Shown here in pieces: positions 24,838-32,483 of a stretch of 64,000 bases of DNA. Within the stretch, counting starts at the first letter, position 1. Each line of letters starts with the position of its first letter. The notes under the pieces were generated by a model that was not told the DNA's origin, searched no databases, and was given only the letters and a program-made list of their open reading frames with translations. The stretch lies in assembly GCF_019799925.1 (NCBI RefSeq), contig NZ_JABGCG010000012.1, forward strand, positions 91,040 to 155,039, written 5' to 3'. Both the position numbers and the translations under genes were made by a program. The DNA is from Blastococcus sp. CPCC 205250 (GTDB lineage: Bacteria; Actinomycetota; Actinomycetes; Mycobacteriales; Geodermatophilaceae).

Positions 24838-25644
24838 ATGGCGCAGCCCCTCACGAGCGAGCACCTCACCCTGACCCACGACGGACTCGGCCCCGGCGTC
24901 GCCGTCCTCACCGTCGACCGGCCGGCCAAGCGCAACGCCATGACGGCGGCCATGTGGCGGGACCTGCCGGCGGTGCTCGCCGGGCCTGCCGCCGACCCCG
25001 CCGTCCGGGTGCTCGTCGTGACCGGTGCGGGCAGCAGCTTCTGCGCCGGCGCCGACATCGCCGACCTCCTCGGCGGCCCGGACGCCGAGGACCCGATGGC
25101 CGCCCTGCGCCGGGACAACCTGGCCGCGCAGGCCGCGCTGCGCGACTTCCCGAAGCCGACCGTCGCCATGGTCCGCGGGCACTGCATCGGCGGGGGCGTG
25201 GAGCTGGCGACCTGCTGCGACCTGCGCTTCACCGACGAAACCGGCGTCTTCGGGGTCACCCCGGCCAAGGTGGGCATCGTCTACACGCCGGAGTCGACCA
25301 AGGCCCTGGTGGACCTGGTCGGCCCCGGCCTGACCCGCTACCTGCTCTTCAGCGGCGAGCTCGTGGACGCCCCGGCCGCGTTGCGCGCCGGGCTGGTCGA
25401 CCGGCTGCTGCCCGCCGACGAGCTGGAGCCGGAGGTGCGCCGCTTCACCGCCGTCCTGGCCTCCCGGTCGGCGCTGACCCAGCGGTCGACCAAGGAGGTC
25501 GTGGCGGCGCTGCTGGGCGGCGGCGACGGCCGGCCGGAGGCGGCCCGCTGGTACCGCGAGACGATCGCCGCCGGGGAGCTGGCCGAGGGGGTGGCGGCGT
25601 TCGCCGAGCGCCGCTCCCCCACCTTCCCCTGGCAGCCCGCCTAG
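24838..25644 (+). CDS. Enoyl-CoA hydratase/isomerase (crotonase) family
   Basis: 268 aa. Oxyanion-hole segments RPAKRNAMTAAM and SSFCAGADIADL, and the GGGVELATCCDLRF segment. The usual catalytic Glu region reads GVTPAKVGIVYTPEST. It hydrates or isomerises acyl-CoA substrates. ATG 24838 follows a GAGGAT element by 6 nt. Its TAG overlaps the convergent siderophore-interacting protein stop by 3 nt. Confidence 0.88.
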   Translation: MAQPLTSEHLTLTHDGLGPGVAVLTVDRPAKRNAMTAAMWRDLPAVLAGPAADPAVRVLVVTGAGSSFCAGADIADLLGGPDAEDPMAALRRDNLAAQAALRDFPKPTVAMVRGHCIGGGVELATCCDLRFTDETGVFGVTPAKVGIVYTPESTKALVDLVGPGLTRYLLFSGELVDAPAALRAGLVDRLLPADELEPEVRRFTAVLASRSALTQRSTKEVVAALLGGGDGRPEAARWYRETIAAGELAEGVAAFAERRSPTFPWQPA

Positions 25645-26483
25645 ACGCTGAGCGTCTGCTCCTCGGCCTCGACGGCGGCGTTCCACTCCGGCTTCTCGGC
25701 CTGCCAGCGGTCCTCGGTCCGCCCGATCCGCCAGTAACCCGACACCGACAGCTGCTCGCGGGGCACCGCGAGGGAGTTGCGCAGCCACCGGCGCAGCTCG
25801 CGGACCGCGCCCGCCTCGCCGTGGACGAAGGCCTGCACGGTGCCCTCCGGCAGCGGTGCGGAGAGCACCGCCGCCACCAGCGCCGTCCCCGGGACGCCGG
25901 CGCCGCGGTGCACCCAGGTCAGCTCGGCACCCGGGGGCAGGTCCAGCGGCTGCTCCTCGGTCCCGTCGGCGACCTCGACGAACGCCAGGGCGCGGGCGCC
26001 GGCGGGGAGCCGCTCGAGCGTGGCCGCGATCGCCGGCAGGGTCGTCTCGTCACCCACCAGCAGGTGCCAGTCGACGTCCGGTCCCGGCGTGTACGCACCG
26101 CCGGGACCGAACAGGACGACGGCGTCCCCCGGGCGGGCGGCCGAGGCCCACGGCCCGGCCAGCCCCTCGTCGCCGTGCGTGACGACGTCGAGGGTCAGCT
26201 CGCCCGCGGCCTCGTCCCACCGCCGCACGGTGTAGGTGCGGGTGCACGGCCAGAACTCCCGCGGCTGCCCGGCCTGGACCTCGTCGGGGTCGAAGGGTGC
26301 GGCGTAGGGAGCCCCGCGCGGGGGGAGCACGAGCTTCACGTAGCTGTCGGTGTGCACCGGCGCGAACCCGGCGAGGCCCTCGCCCCCGAGCACGACCCGC
26401 ACCAGGTGCGGCGTCACCCGGTCGGTGCGGACCACGGTGGCCTGGCGGGCGACGCGCCGCCGGCGCGGGGTGGGTTCGGCCAT
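25641..26483 (-). CDS. Siderophore-interacting protein (FAD-dependent ferric reductase)
   Basis: 280 aa. FAD-binding segment RVTPHLVRVVLGGEGLAGF and the SIP-type pair RTYTVRRWDEAAGELTLDV and VVLFGPGGAY; C-terminal FVHGEAGAVRELRRWL and VSGYWRIGRTEDRW. ViuB-like proteins reduce ferric siderophores in the cytoplasm to release iron. ATG 26483 (or the adjacent GTG 26486) follows GGAG. An IdeR/DmdR-like box lies just upstream, implying induction by iron starvation. No siderophore synthesis genes are nearby. Confidence 0.92.
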   Translation of the reverse strand: MAEPTPRRRRVARQATVVRTDRVTPHLVRVVLGGEGLAGFAPVHTDSYVKLVLPPRGAPYAAPFDPDEVQAGQPREFWPCTRTYTVRRWDEAAGELTLDVVTHGDEGLAGPWASAARPGDAVVLFGPGGAYTPGPDVDWHLLVGDETTLPAIAATLERLPAGARALAFVEVADGTEEQPLDLPPGAELTWVHRGAGVPGTALVAAVLSAPLPEGTVQAFVHGEAGAVRELRRWLRNSLAVPREQLSVSGYWRIGRTEDRWQAEKPEWNAAVEAEEQTLSV

Positions 26484-26502
26484 CACGGGTGCTCCAGTCG
26501 AG

Positions 26503-26521
26503 GTAGGGAAGGCTCACCTTA
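26503..26521 (-). promoter_or_regulatory. IdeR/DmdR-like iron box
   Basis: The minus strand reads TAAGGTGAGCCTTCCCTAC, close to the 19-bp iron-box consensus TTAGGTTAGGCTAACCTAA. It lies 17 nt upstream of the siderophore-interacting protein start. DtxR-family repressors bind such sites with Fe2+. Confidence 0.78.
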
Positions 26522-26665
26522 CCCGCCGCGTCGGGGAAGGCCAGGGCTCCGGCCGTTTCACCTGGTGCGATGCGGGTACCTGGTCTTCTGCAGGCCGGTG
26601 GCCCGCTCCTGATGCGGGGGTGCCGTCCGGCGCCCACCGCGGGGTCGCCGGTCGTTCTTCCCCTC

Positions 26666-26691
26666 CGCCGAACGCGTCGACGCGTTCGGCG
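26666..26691. repeat. Perfect 26-bp palindrome between divergent genes
   Basis: Two 13-bp arms (CGCCGAACGCGTC and its exact complement) meet with no spacer. It lies between the iron-regulated gene and the stress operon and about 80 bp upstream of a SigB-like promoter. It could be an operator or a cruciform or terminator structure. The rest of the 350-bp intergenic region shows no gene. Confidence 0.8.
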
Positions 26692-26771
26692 TGAGACCGC
26701 ATCCGCGGGCCCGCACGGACGCGACCCGGTTCCTGCGCACCCACGCCCCCTGGCCTCCGCGCCAGTGGCAG

Positions 26772-26796
26772 GTGTGGGTGATCACCGACTGGGTAG
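26772..26796 (+). promoter_or_regulatory. SigB-like general-stress promoter
   Basis: GTGT, 15 nt, GGGTAG fits the actinobacterial GNNT-N14-16-GGGTAY stress promoter except for the final base. The first gene starts 40 nt downstream. The three genes it would drive resemble envelope-stress proteins. Confidence 0.5.
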
Positions 26797-26835
26797 CGCT
26801 TCACCCGACCACGTCATTACGCCCCTGGAGGACCG

Positions 26836-27699
26836 ATGACTCACTCGATCGACACCCCCTTCCCGCCCCCGCCCCCGACCGCCGGGACGGGCGCCACCAG
26901 CCCCTCCACCGGCGGCTCCCCGTCCACCGCGGACGTGGCCAAGGACGAGGCCCGCAACGTCGGCCAGACCGCGGCGCAGGGCGCCAGCCAGGTCGCCTCG
27001 ACCGCTGCCGACCAGGCCAAGGAGGTCGTGGCCGAGACCAAGGCCCAGGCCCAGGACGTCCTGGCCCAGGGTCGCGACCAGCTGCGCCAGCAGGTCGTCT
27101 CCCAGCAGCAGAAGGCCGGTTCCAGCCTGGCCGGCCTCGCCGAGGCACTGCGCGGCATGGCCGAGGGCAACGCCCCCGCCCCCGGGCCGGCGCAGGACCT
27201 GGTCAAGCAGGGCGCCAGCAAGGTCGAGGAGTTCGCGAACCTCCTGCAGAACCGCGAGCCGGCCGACCTGCTCGACGACATCCGCTCCTTCGCCCGCCGC
27301 AGGCCCGGTGCCTTCCTGCTCGGTGCCGCCCTCGCCGGCGTCGTCGCCGGCCGGCTGACCAGCGGCGTCAAGGCCGCGCACACCGACTCGGGCACGAGCT
27401 CGACCGGCGGCAACGGCACGTACCGCACGCCGGCCAACTACGTGGACCCGGCCCCGGCCTACTCCGCGGGGACCACCGGCACCTACGCGGAGTCGACCAC
27501 CGGCTACGGCTCGCCCGCCTACGGCAGCGAGACCTACGGCACGGAGACGACCTACGGCACCGAGACCTACGGCACGACGGGTGGCGCTCCGGTGCCGCCG
27601 CCGCCGTACGGCACGGTGCCGCCGGCCGGCAGCGTGGTCCCGCCGAGCACGCCGTCCGGCTGGGACGACCCGTCCCGCCGTCCGGGCGGGGTGGCCTGA
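26836..27699 (+). CDS. Membrane-associated amphipathic-helix protein, first gene of stress operon
   Basis: 287 aa. A Pro-rich N terminus is followed by a long Ala/Gln-rich amphipathic helix (about 35-110, VAKDEARNVGQTAAQ, LEA/apolipoprotein-like). A hydrophobic segment after FARRRPGAFLLGAALAG (about 160-175) precedes a Thr/Tyr/Gly-rich tail with repeated TYGTE units. GGAGG lies 5 nt before ATG 26836. Next genes are a holin-like protein (3 nt gap) and a DUF3618 protein. The composition suggests membrane-surface binding during stress; no enzyme motif. Confidence 0.8.
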   Translation: MTHSIDTPFPPPPPTAGTGATSPSTGGSPSTADVAKDEARNVGQTAAQGASQVASTAADQAKEVVAETKAQAQDVLAQGRDQLRQQVVSQQQKAGSSLAGLAEALRGMAEGNAPAPGPAQDLVKQGASKVEEFANLLQNREPADLLDDIRSFARRRPGAFLLGAALAGVVAGRLTSGVKAAHTDSGTSSTGGNGTYRTPANYVDPAPAYSAGTTGTYAESTTGYGSPAYGSETYGTETTYGTETYGTTGGAPVPPPPYGTVPPAGSVVPPSTPSGWDDPSRRPGGVA

Positions 27700-27702
27700 G
27701 CC

Positions 27703-28242
27703 ATGACGTCCCCCTACTCGGGCGCCACGCCGGTCGGCGCGTCGTCGCCGGGCTACGGCGAGCCCCAGGCGAACTACGCCGTCACGCCTGACCAGTACGG
27801 CCAGCACTCGGGGCCCCCGGTCTCCGGGGACCTGGGTACGCCGATGACCGCCGACGGGCACCCCGACGTCGAGGGCACCTCGGTCGGGCAGCTCATGGGC
27901 GAGGTCGCCAAGGACCTCTCCACCCTCATGCGCCAGGAGCTCGAGCTGGCCAAGGTGGAGGTCAAGGCCGAGGCGACGAAGGCCGCCACGGGCGCCGGGC
28001 TCTTCGGTGCCGCCGGCTTCGCCGGCTACATGGTCCTGATGTTCCTGTCCATCGCCCTGTGGTGGGCGCTGTCCCACCTCGTCGGGCACAGCTGGTCGGC
28101 CCTCATCGTCGCGATCCTCTGGGGGATCGTCGGCGCGGTGGCCTTCCTGATGGGCAAGAAGAAGTTCCAGCAGGTGAACCCGAAGCCCGAGCGCACGGTG
28201 GAGACCCTCTCGCAGGTCCCCGGCGCCCTGAAGCCCAACTGA
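27703..28242 (+). CDS. Phage-holin-like (Phage_holin_3_6 / YqjE-type) membrane protein
   Basis: 179 aa. A disordered Gly/Pro/Tyr N terminus, an amphipathic helix (GEVAKDLSTLMRQELELAK), then two membrane helices (about 105-150) of the Act-holin/YqjE type, ending with a KKKFQQ basic tail. Despite the family name there are no phage genes nearby; in actinobacteria this protein is usually encoded with a DUF3618 protein. Probably a membrane-shaping stress protein. Confidence 0.88.
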   Translation: MTSPYSGATPVGASSPGYGEPQANYAVTPDQYGQHSGPPVSGDLGTPMTADGHPDVEGTSVGQLMGEVAKDLSTLMRQELELAKVEVKAEATKAATGAGLFGAAGFAGYMVLMFLSIALWWALSHLVGHSWSALIVAILWGIVGAVAFLMGKKKFQQVNPKPERTVETLSQVPGALKPN

Positions 28243-28282
28243 CCCGCGGCCCTCGGCCCCCACGAACCTGGAGACACCAGAG

Positions 28283-28984
28283 ATGACCACGAGCAACGAC
28301 CCGGACGTCATCCGGCGGCAGATCGAGGAGACGCGGCGCGAGCTCAGCTACGACGTCGACGCCCTCAACGAGAAGGTCAACCCCGCGCGGGTCATGGACC
28401 GGCGGGTCACCGCGGCCAAGGGCCGCATCACCCGAGCCAAGGAGAAGGTGATGGGCAGCGCACACGACACCACCTCGACCGCCCAGTACCACGCCCAGAA
28501 CGCCGCGGGGTCGGTGCAGGGTGCCGCCTCCAACGCCGCCGGCAGCGTGCAGTCCGCGGCCTCCAGCGCCGCGGACTCGGTGCAGGGCGCGGCCCAGCAG
28601 GCCGCACACGCGGTCCAGCAGGCCCCGGACCAGATCATGCGGCAGGCGCAGGGCAACCCCCTCGCGGCCGGTCTGATCGCCTTCGGTGCCGGCTGGCTGG
28701 TGTCGAGCCTGCTCCCGGCCACGCAGAAGGAGCAGCAGCTCGCCCAGCAGGCCGAGACCGCGTTCCGCGAGAACAAGGACGCGCTGCTCGCCCCTGCCAA
28801 GCAGGCCGCACAGGAGATCGGCGAGGAGCTCAAGCCGGTCGCCCAGCACGCCGTCGAGGAGGTCCGGTCCACCGCGACCGACGCCGCCCAGACGGTGAAG
28901 CAGGAGGGCCAGTCGGCCGCCGCGGACGTGCAGGGCCAGGCCCAGCAGTCCAAGCAGTCGGTGCAGAGCCAGACCGGTAAGTAG
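28283..28984 (+). CDS. DUF3618 domain protein with amphipathic repeats
   Basis: 233 aa. The N-terminal DPDVIRRQIEETRRELSYDV is the DUF3618 signature. Ala/Gln/Ser 11-mer-like repeats follow (about 70-115, NAAGSVQGAASNAAGSVQ), then a hydrophobic segment (PLAAGLIAFGAGWLVSSLL) and a second amphipathic helix to the end. GGAG precedes the ATG. It completes the stress triad and is followed by a strong terminator. Confidence 0.88.
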   Translation: MTTSNDPDVIRRQIEETRRELSYDVDALNEKVNPARVMDRRVTAAKGRITRAKEKVMGSAHDTTSTAQYHAQNAAGSVQGAASNAAGSVQSAASSAADSVQGAAQQAAHAVQQAPDQIMRQAQGNPLAAGLIAFGAGWLVSSLLPATQKEQQLAQQAETAFRENKDALLAPAKQAAQEIGEELKPVAQHAVEEVRSTATDAAQTVKQEGQSAAADVQGQAQQSKQSVQSQTGK

Positions 28985-28995
28985 GCACCAGCAGC

Positions 28996-29040
28996 ACGAC
29001 AGCGCGCCCCGCCGGGTCTCCCGGCGGGGCGCGCTGTCGT
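28996..29040 (+). terminator. Perfect 21-bp stem terminator
   Basis: Arms 28996-29016 and 29020-29040 are exactly complementary (begin ACGACAGCGCGCC) around a TCT loop, 12 nt past the stop of the DUF3618 gene. Confidence 0.9.
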
Positions 29041-29154
29041 CTGCGTCCCGCGATCGGTCACCTGGACGGGTGAGGGGCCAGGCGCAGGACTGCAGCACGG
29101 GGCGCGGGGAGCCGACGTCGACGGTGAGGACCACCGACCGACGGGAGCACCACC

Positions 29155-29544
29155 GTGGAGCAGCCGGCACCCCGCGTGCTCGTCGCCGACGACGAGGACG
29201 ACATCCGCGGGCTGGTGCGCCTGGCCGTCCGGCGGGCCGGGTGCACCGTGGTCGCCGAGGTGGCCGACGGCACCGCCGCCCTGGACGCCGCCCGCGCACA
29301 CGTGCCCGACCTCGCGGTGCTGGACGTGTCGATGCCCGGCGCCACCGGGCTGGAGGTCTGCACCGCGCTGCGCGCGGAGGCCGCCACCGCCGGCGTACGG
29401 GTGCTGCTGCTCTCGGCCGGCGCCTCCGCCGAGGACGTCGCCCGCGGGCTGGCCGCCGGTGCCGACAGCTACCTCGCCAAGCCCTTCTCCGTCGCCGGCC
29501 TCGTGGCCCGCGTCCGCGAGCTATCCGCCGGGGTGCCGGCGTGA
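29155..29544 (+). CDS. Single-domain response regulator (REC only)
   Basis: 129 aa. DDEDDI acidic pocket at about 11-16, phosphoacceptor Asp in VLDVSMPG, and conserved Lys in YLAKPFS. No output domain. GTG 29155 with GGGAG upstream. The stop overlaps the histidine kinase start (GTGA), so both are made together. It likely acts as a phosphotransfer or protein-interaction partner. Confidence 0.9.
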   Translation: MEQPAPRVLVADDEDDIRGLVRLAVRRAGCTVVAEVADGTAALDAARAHVPDLAVLDVSMPGATGLEVCTALRAEAATAGVRVLLLSAGASAEDVARGLAAGADSYLAKPFSVAGLVARVRELSAGVPA

Positions 29545-30800
29545 CCGCCCTCGACCAGGGGCCGGTCGTCCTCGACGAGGCCGCGCTGCTGCGCGCCGAG
29601 GTCGCCCGGCTGACCGACGAGCGCGACGCCCTGCGCGCCCAGATGCAGCACCGCGACGGCGAGCTCGAGGTCGCCACCCGCATGCTGGCCGCCCGCGCGC
29701 AGACGATGACCAGCGTGATCGACGCGGTCACCGAGCAGTCGATCATCGGCACGGACCTCGACGGCGTCGTCCGCGTGTGGAACCCCGGCGCCGAGAAGCT
29801 GCTCGGCCTCCCCCGCGCCGAGGTCGTCCGCCGCCGCCGGATCACCGACTTCCACCTCCCCGAGGAGCTGGCCGCCTCGGGCAGCGGGCTGACCGCGCTG
29901 GTCCGCGTGGCCCGGGTCGAGGGGCGCGACGTGCGCGACTGGACCTACGTCACCGCGACCGGCGACGAGCGCACCGTGTCGGTCGCCGTCACCCCGCGCA
30001 GCGACGACTCCGGAGAGCACGCCGGCTGGAACTTCGTGGCGACCGACATGACCGAGGTCCGGGCCGGCGAGCGCCTCAAGGACCAGTTCGTCAGCCTGAT
30101 CAGCCACGAGCTGCGCACCCCGCTGAGCTCCATCCTCGGCTACCTCGAGCTCGTGCTGGACGACCCGGACCAGCCGCTCACCGACGAGCAGCGCTCCTAC
30201 CTCGGCACGGTCGAGCGCAACGCCCAGCGGCTGCTGCGGCTGGTCGGCGACCTGCTGTTCACCGCCCAGGTGGAGGCCGGCCGCTTCACCCTGCAGCCGG
30301 AGGACGTCGACCTGCCCGCCGTCCTGCGGGCCGCCGAGGAGACCGCCCGGGTGGCCGCCGCGGCCGCGGGGGTGCAGGTGGACCTCGAGCTGCCCGCCGG
30401 CGGCCTCGTCGTCCGCGGGGACGCCGTCCGTCTCGGGCAGGCCTGCGACAACCTCGTCTCCAACGCCGTCAAGTTCACCCCCGCCGGCGGCCGGGTCACC
30501 CTCTCGCTGCGGGCCGGCTGGCGCTCCGCCGACGGCGGGTTCGGCGACGAGGAGCTGCCCGGCTGCACCCCGGTCGCCCGGATCGACGTCACCGACACCG
30601 GCTACGGCATCCCCGCGGCCGAGCTCGACCAGCTGTTCACCCGGTTCTTCCGGGCCTCCACCGCGCGGCGCAACGCCGTCAAGGGCGTGGGGCTGGGCCT
30701 GTCGATCACCAAGGCGATCACGACCGCCCACGGCGGGACGCTGGACGTCGCCAGCACCGAGGGCCGGGGCACCACCTTCACGCTCACGCTCCCCCGCTGA
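29541..30800 (+). CDS. Soluble PAS-domain histidine kinase
   Basis: 419 aa. A coiled coil (about 12-50), a PAS domain (about 55-175, IIGTDLDGVVRVWNPGAEKL), HisKA with SHELRTPLSS (His189), then HATPase with N box QACDNLVSNAVKFTP, DTGYGIP and GVGLGLSITK. No membrane helix, so the signal is cytoplasmic. GTG 29541 overlaps the REC gene. It lies 146 nt upstream of the TasA-like cluster and may control it with the regulator at 35442. Confidence 0.92.
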   Translation: MTALDQGPVVLDEAALLRAEVARLTDERDALRAQMQHRDGELEVATRMLAARAQTMTSVIDAVTEQSIIGTDLDGVVRVWNPGAEKLLGLPRAEVVRRRRITDFHLPEELAASGSGLTALVRVARVEGRDVRDWTYVTATGDERTVSVAVTPRSDDSGEHAGWNFVATDMTEVRAGERLKDQFVSLISHELRTPLSSILGYLELVLDDPDQPLTDEQRSYLGTVERNAQRLLRLVGDLLFTAQVEAGRFTLQPEDVDLPAVLRAAEETARVAAAAAGVQVDLELPAGGLVVRGDAVRLGQACDNLVSNAVKFTPAGGRVTLSLRAGWRSADGGFGDEELPGCTPVARIDVTDTGYGIPAAELDQLFTRFFRASTARRNAVKGVGLGLSITKAITTAHGGTLDVASTEGRGTTFTLTLPR

Positions 30801-30840
30801 CGGGCCGCCGGGGCCGACCGGGGTGACCTCGGCGGCAGCG

Positions 30841-30894
30841 TTGCGCTGATCTTGCGGATCGCGGGCGGGACGCCTGCGGTTGGGCCCGCAGAGT
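30841..30894 (+). promoter_or_regulatory. Tripartite TGCGG-repeat promoter, copy 1
   Basis: TTGCGCTGATC and TTGCGGATC give two half sites 11 bp apart (TGCG at 30842 and 30853). A third TGCGG lies 22 bp further (30875), followed at a fixed 17 bp by AGTCG within CAGAGT, a possible -10. The same layout and spacing occur at 33235 and 34668. Eleven-bp direct repeats are typical of OmpR/PhoB-family binding. Confidence 0.72.
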
Positions 30895-30946
30895 CGTTCC
30901 TGCCAGCCGGGACACCCCGCCCCGGCCCACCCCGCAGGAGATCGAC

Positions 30947-31558
30947 ATGAGCGCCAGCACCCGCACCACCACCACCCGCAAGGTCCTCGGCTCCCTCGGC
31001 GTCCTGGGCGCTGCGGCCGCCGTCGCCGGCCTGGGCACCTTCGGCACGTTCACCGACTCCACGACGCCCATCACCACCGAGGTCGCCTCGGGCACCGTGG
31101 ACATCGACGTGGCCGGCGCCGGCCACGCGGTCCCGGTCACCACCGCCGGCTTCGTCCCGGGTGACTCGCTGACCCGCTCGGTCACGCTGACCAACAAGGG
31201 CACCTCGGCGCTGTCGTCGGTCACCCTGGGCACCACCGCCACCGTCTCCAGCATCCTGGACACCAACGCCACCAACGGCCTGCAGCTGACGGTGAAGAGC
31301 TGCAGCCAGGCCTGGACGCAGGGCGGGACGGCCACCGCGCCGGTCTACACCTGCGCCGGCACCGTCACCGACCTCGGCACCACGCGCGTCGTCTCCGACC
31401 GCACGCTCGCCGGCCTGAACAGCCTGGCGCCCGGCGGCGTGGACCACCTGACCTTCACGATCAGCCTGCCCACCACGGCCGACAACGCCTACGCGGGCAA
31501 GTCCTCGACCCTGAGCCTCGTCTTCACCGGTACGCAGCGCGCCGCCGGCGCCCGCTGA
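30947..31558 (+). CDS. TasA/camelysin-like secreted fibre protein, copy 1
   Basis: 203 aa. The N terminus has a SipW-type signal (GSLGVLGAAAAVAGLGTFGT, about 15-34) followed by FTDSTTP. The mature beta-sandwich-like region contains GFVPGDSLTRSVTLTNKGTS and a C-terminal DHLTFTISLPTTADNAY. Relatives (TasA, CalY) form biofilm fibres or act as surface proteases. GGAG precedes the ATG. It is followed 56 nt later by its own SipW-like peptidase. About two thirds of residues match the copy at 33341. Assembly into fibres is inferred. Confidence 0.85.
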   Translation: MSASTRTTTTRKVLGSLGVLGAAAAVAGLGTFGTFTDSTTPITTEVASGTVDIDVAGAGHAVPVTTAGFVPGDSLTRSVTLTNKGTSALSSVTLGTTATVSSILDTNATNGLQLTVKSCSQAWTQGGTATAPVYTCAGTVTDLGTTRVVSDRTLAGLNSLAPGGVDHLTFTISLPTTADNAYAGKSSTLSLVFTGTQRAAGAR

Positions 31559-31614
31559 CCCGTCTCCCGTCTGACACCCGACGCCACCAACGACGAGACC
31601 GCCGGAGACCTGTC

Positions 31615-32307
31615 ATGACCGCTGTACTCCCACCCCGCGCCGCGGGGGCAGCCGACCAGCTGCCCCCGGCCGGGCCGGTCCGCTCCACCCCGGCGCCCCG
31701 CCGGCGCCGCCGCCCGATCCGCGCCGTCGCACGCTTCGCCGGCCGCTGGTCCCTGCGCATGCTGGTGAGCACCGCGGTGCTGGCCTTCCTCGGCCTGGCC
31801 GTCGGCCCGCACGTCCTGGACTACCGCACCATGACGATGCTCACCGGCAGCATGGCGCCGACGATCGACCCGGGCGACGTGGTGGTCAGCACCCCGCTCG
31901 ACGTCGAGGACGTCACCGCGGGCATGGTGATCACGTACCACATCCCGGTCGACGACCACCGCGTCGTCACCCACCGTGTGATCGACGTCGAGCACACCGC
32001 CGACGGCAGCGTCTCGGTCCGCACCCAGGGCGACGCCAATGCCGCACCCGACCCGTGGACCGCCGTCCTGACCGGCGACACCGCCTACCAGGTGCAGGCC
32101 GTCGTCCCGGAGGTCGGCCACCTGATCACGGCCCTGCGGAACCCGACCCTCAGCACCCTGTTCGTCCAGCTGGTGCCGCTCGCCCTCGGCGTGTGGATGC
32201 TCCTGGCGATCTGGCGGCCGACCCGCCACTGGGACGCCGAGGACGCCGGCCACACCGCGGACGTCGACACCCACCGCACCGCCACCACCGCAGGAGGCAC
32301 CCGATGA
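31615..32307 (+). CDS. sipW: SipW-type signal peptidase I, copy 1
   Basis: 230 aa. Two membrane segments (about 50-66 and near 185-200). Catalytic Ser79 in MLTGSMAP; in place of the usual Lys, a His in VVTHRV (about 120), as in SipW/ER-type enzymes; then GDANAAPDPW. It would process the TasA-like proteins. It starts at ATG 31615 and its stop overlaps the next gene (ATGA at 32304). Confidence 0.9.
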   Translation: MTAVLPPRAAGAADQLPPAGPVRSTPAPRRRRRPIRAVARFAGRWSLRMLVSTAVLAFLGLAVGPHVLDYRTMTMLTGSMAPTIDPGDVVVSTPLDVEDVTAGMVITYHIPVDDHRVVTHRVIDVEHTADGSVSVRTQGDANAAPDPWTAVLTGDTAYQVQAVVPEVGHLITALRNPTLSTLFVQLVPLALGVWMLLAIWRPTRHWDAEDAGHTADVDTHRTATTAGGTR

Positions 32308-32483
32308 CCGGCACCCGGACCCCGGCCGCCCGCCTGGCGGTCCCCGGCCTGCTGCTCGCCCTCGTCGTGACCGGGAGCCTGCCTGCCTGGGCCGGCGCCG
32401 CCTCCGCCCGACCGGCCGACCCGGCGACCGCCTGCGCGGTCGACGCAGCCGCCGGTGACGTCACGGAGCCGGTCCGGTGCTGA
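32304..32483 (+). CDS. Small secreted protein with two cysteines
   Basis: 59 aa. A Sec signal peptide (LAVPGLLLALVVTGSLPAWA, cleaved after AWA or ASA) leaves a mature peptide of roughly 25 residues with two cysteines (ATACAVD and PVRC), perhaps one disulfide. ATG 32304 is preceded by AGGAGG and overlaps the sipW stop; its own end overlaps the next gene by 7 nt. It is absent downstream of the second sipW copy. Function unknown. Confidence 0.75.
   Translation: MTGTRTPAARLAVPGLLLALVVTGSLPAWAGAASARPADPATACAVDAAAGDVTEPVRC

Noticed and set aside
27703..28242. Prophage remnant because of a holin-like protein
   Set aside because: No other phage gene is near, and holin-like proteins with DUF3618 partners are ordinary chromosomal genes in actinobacteria.
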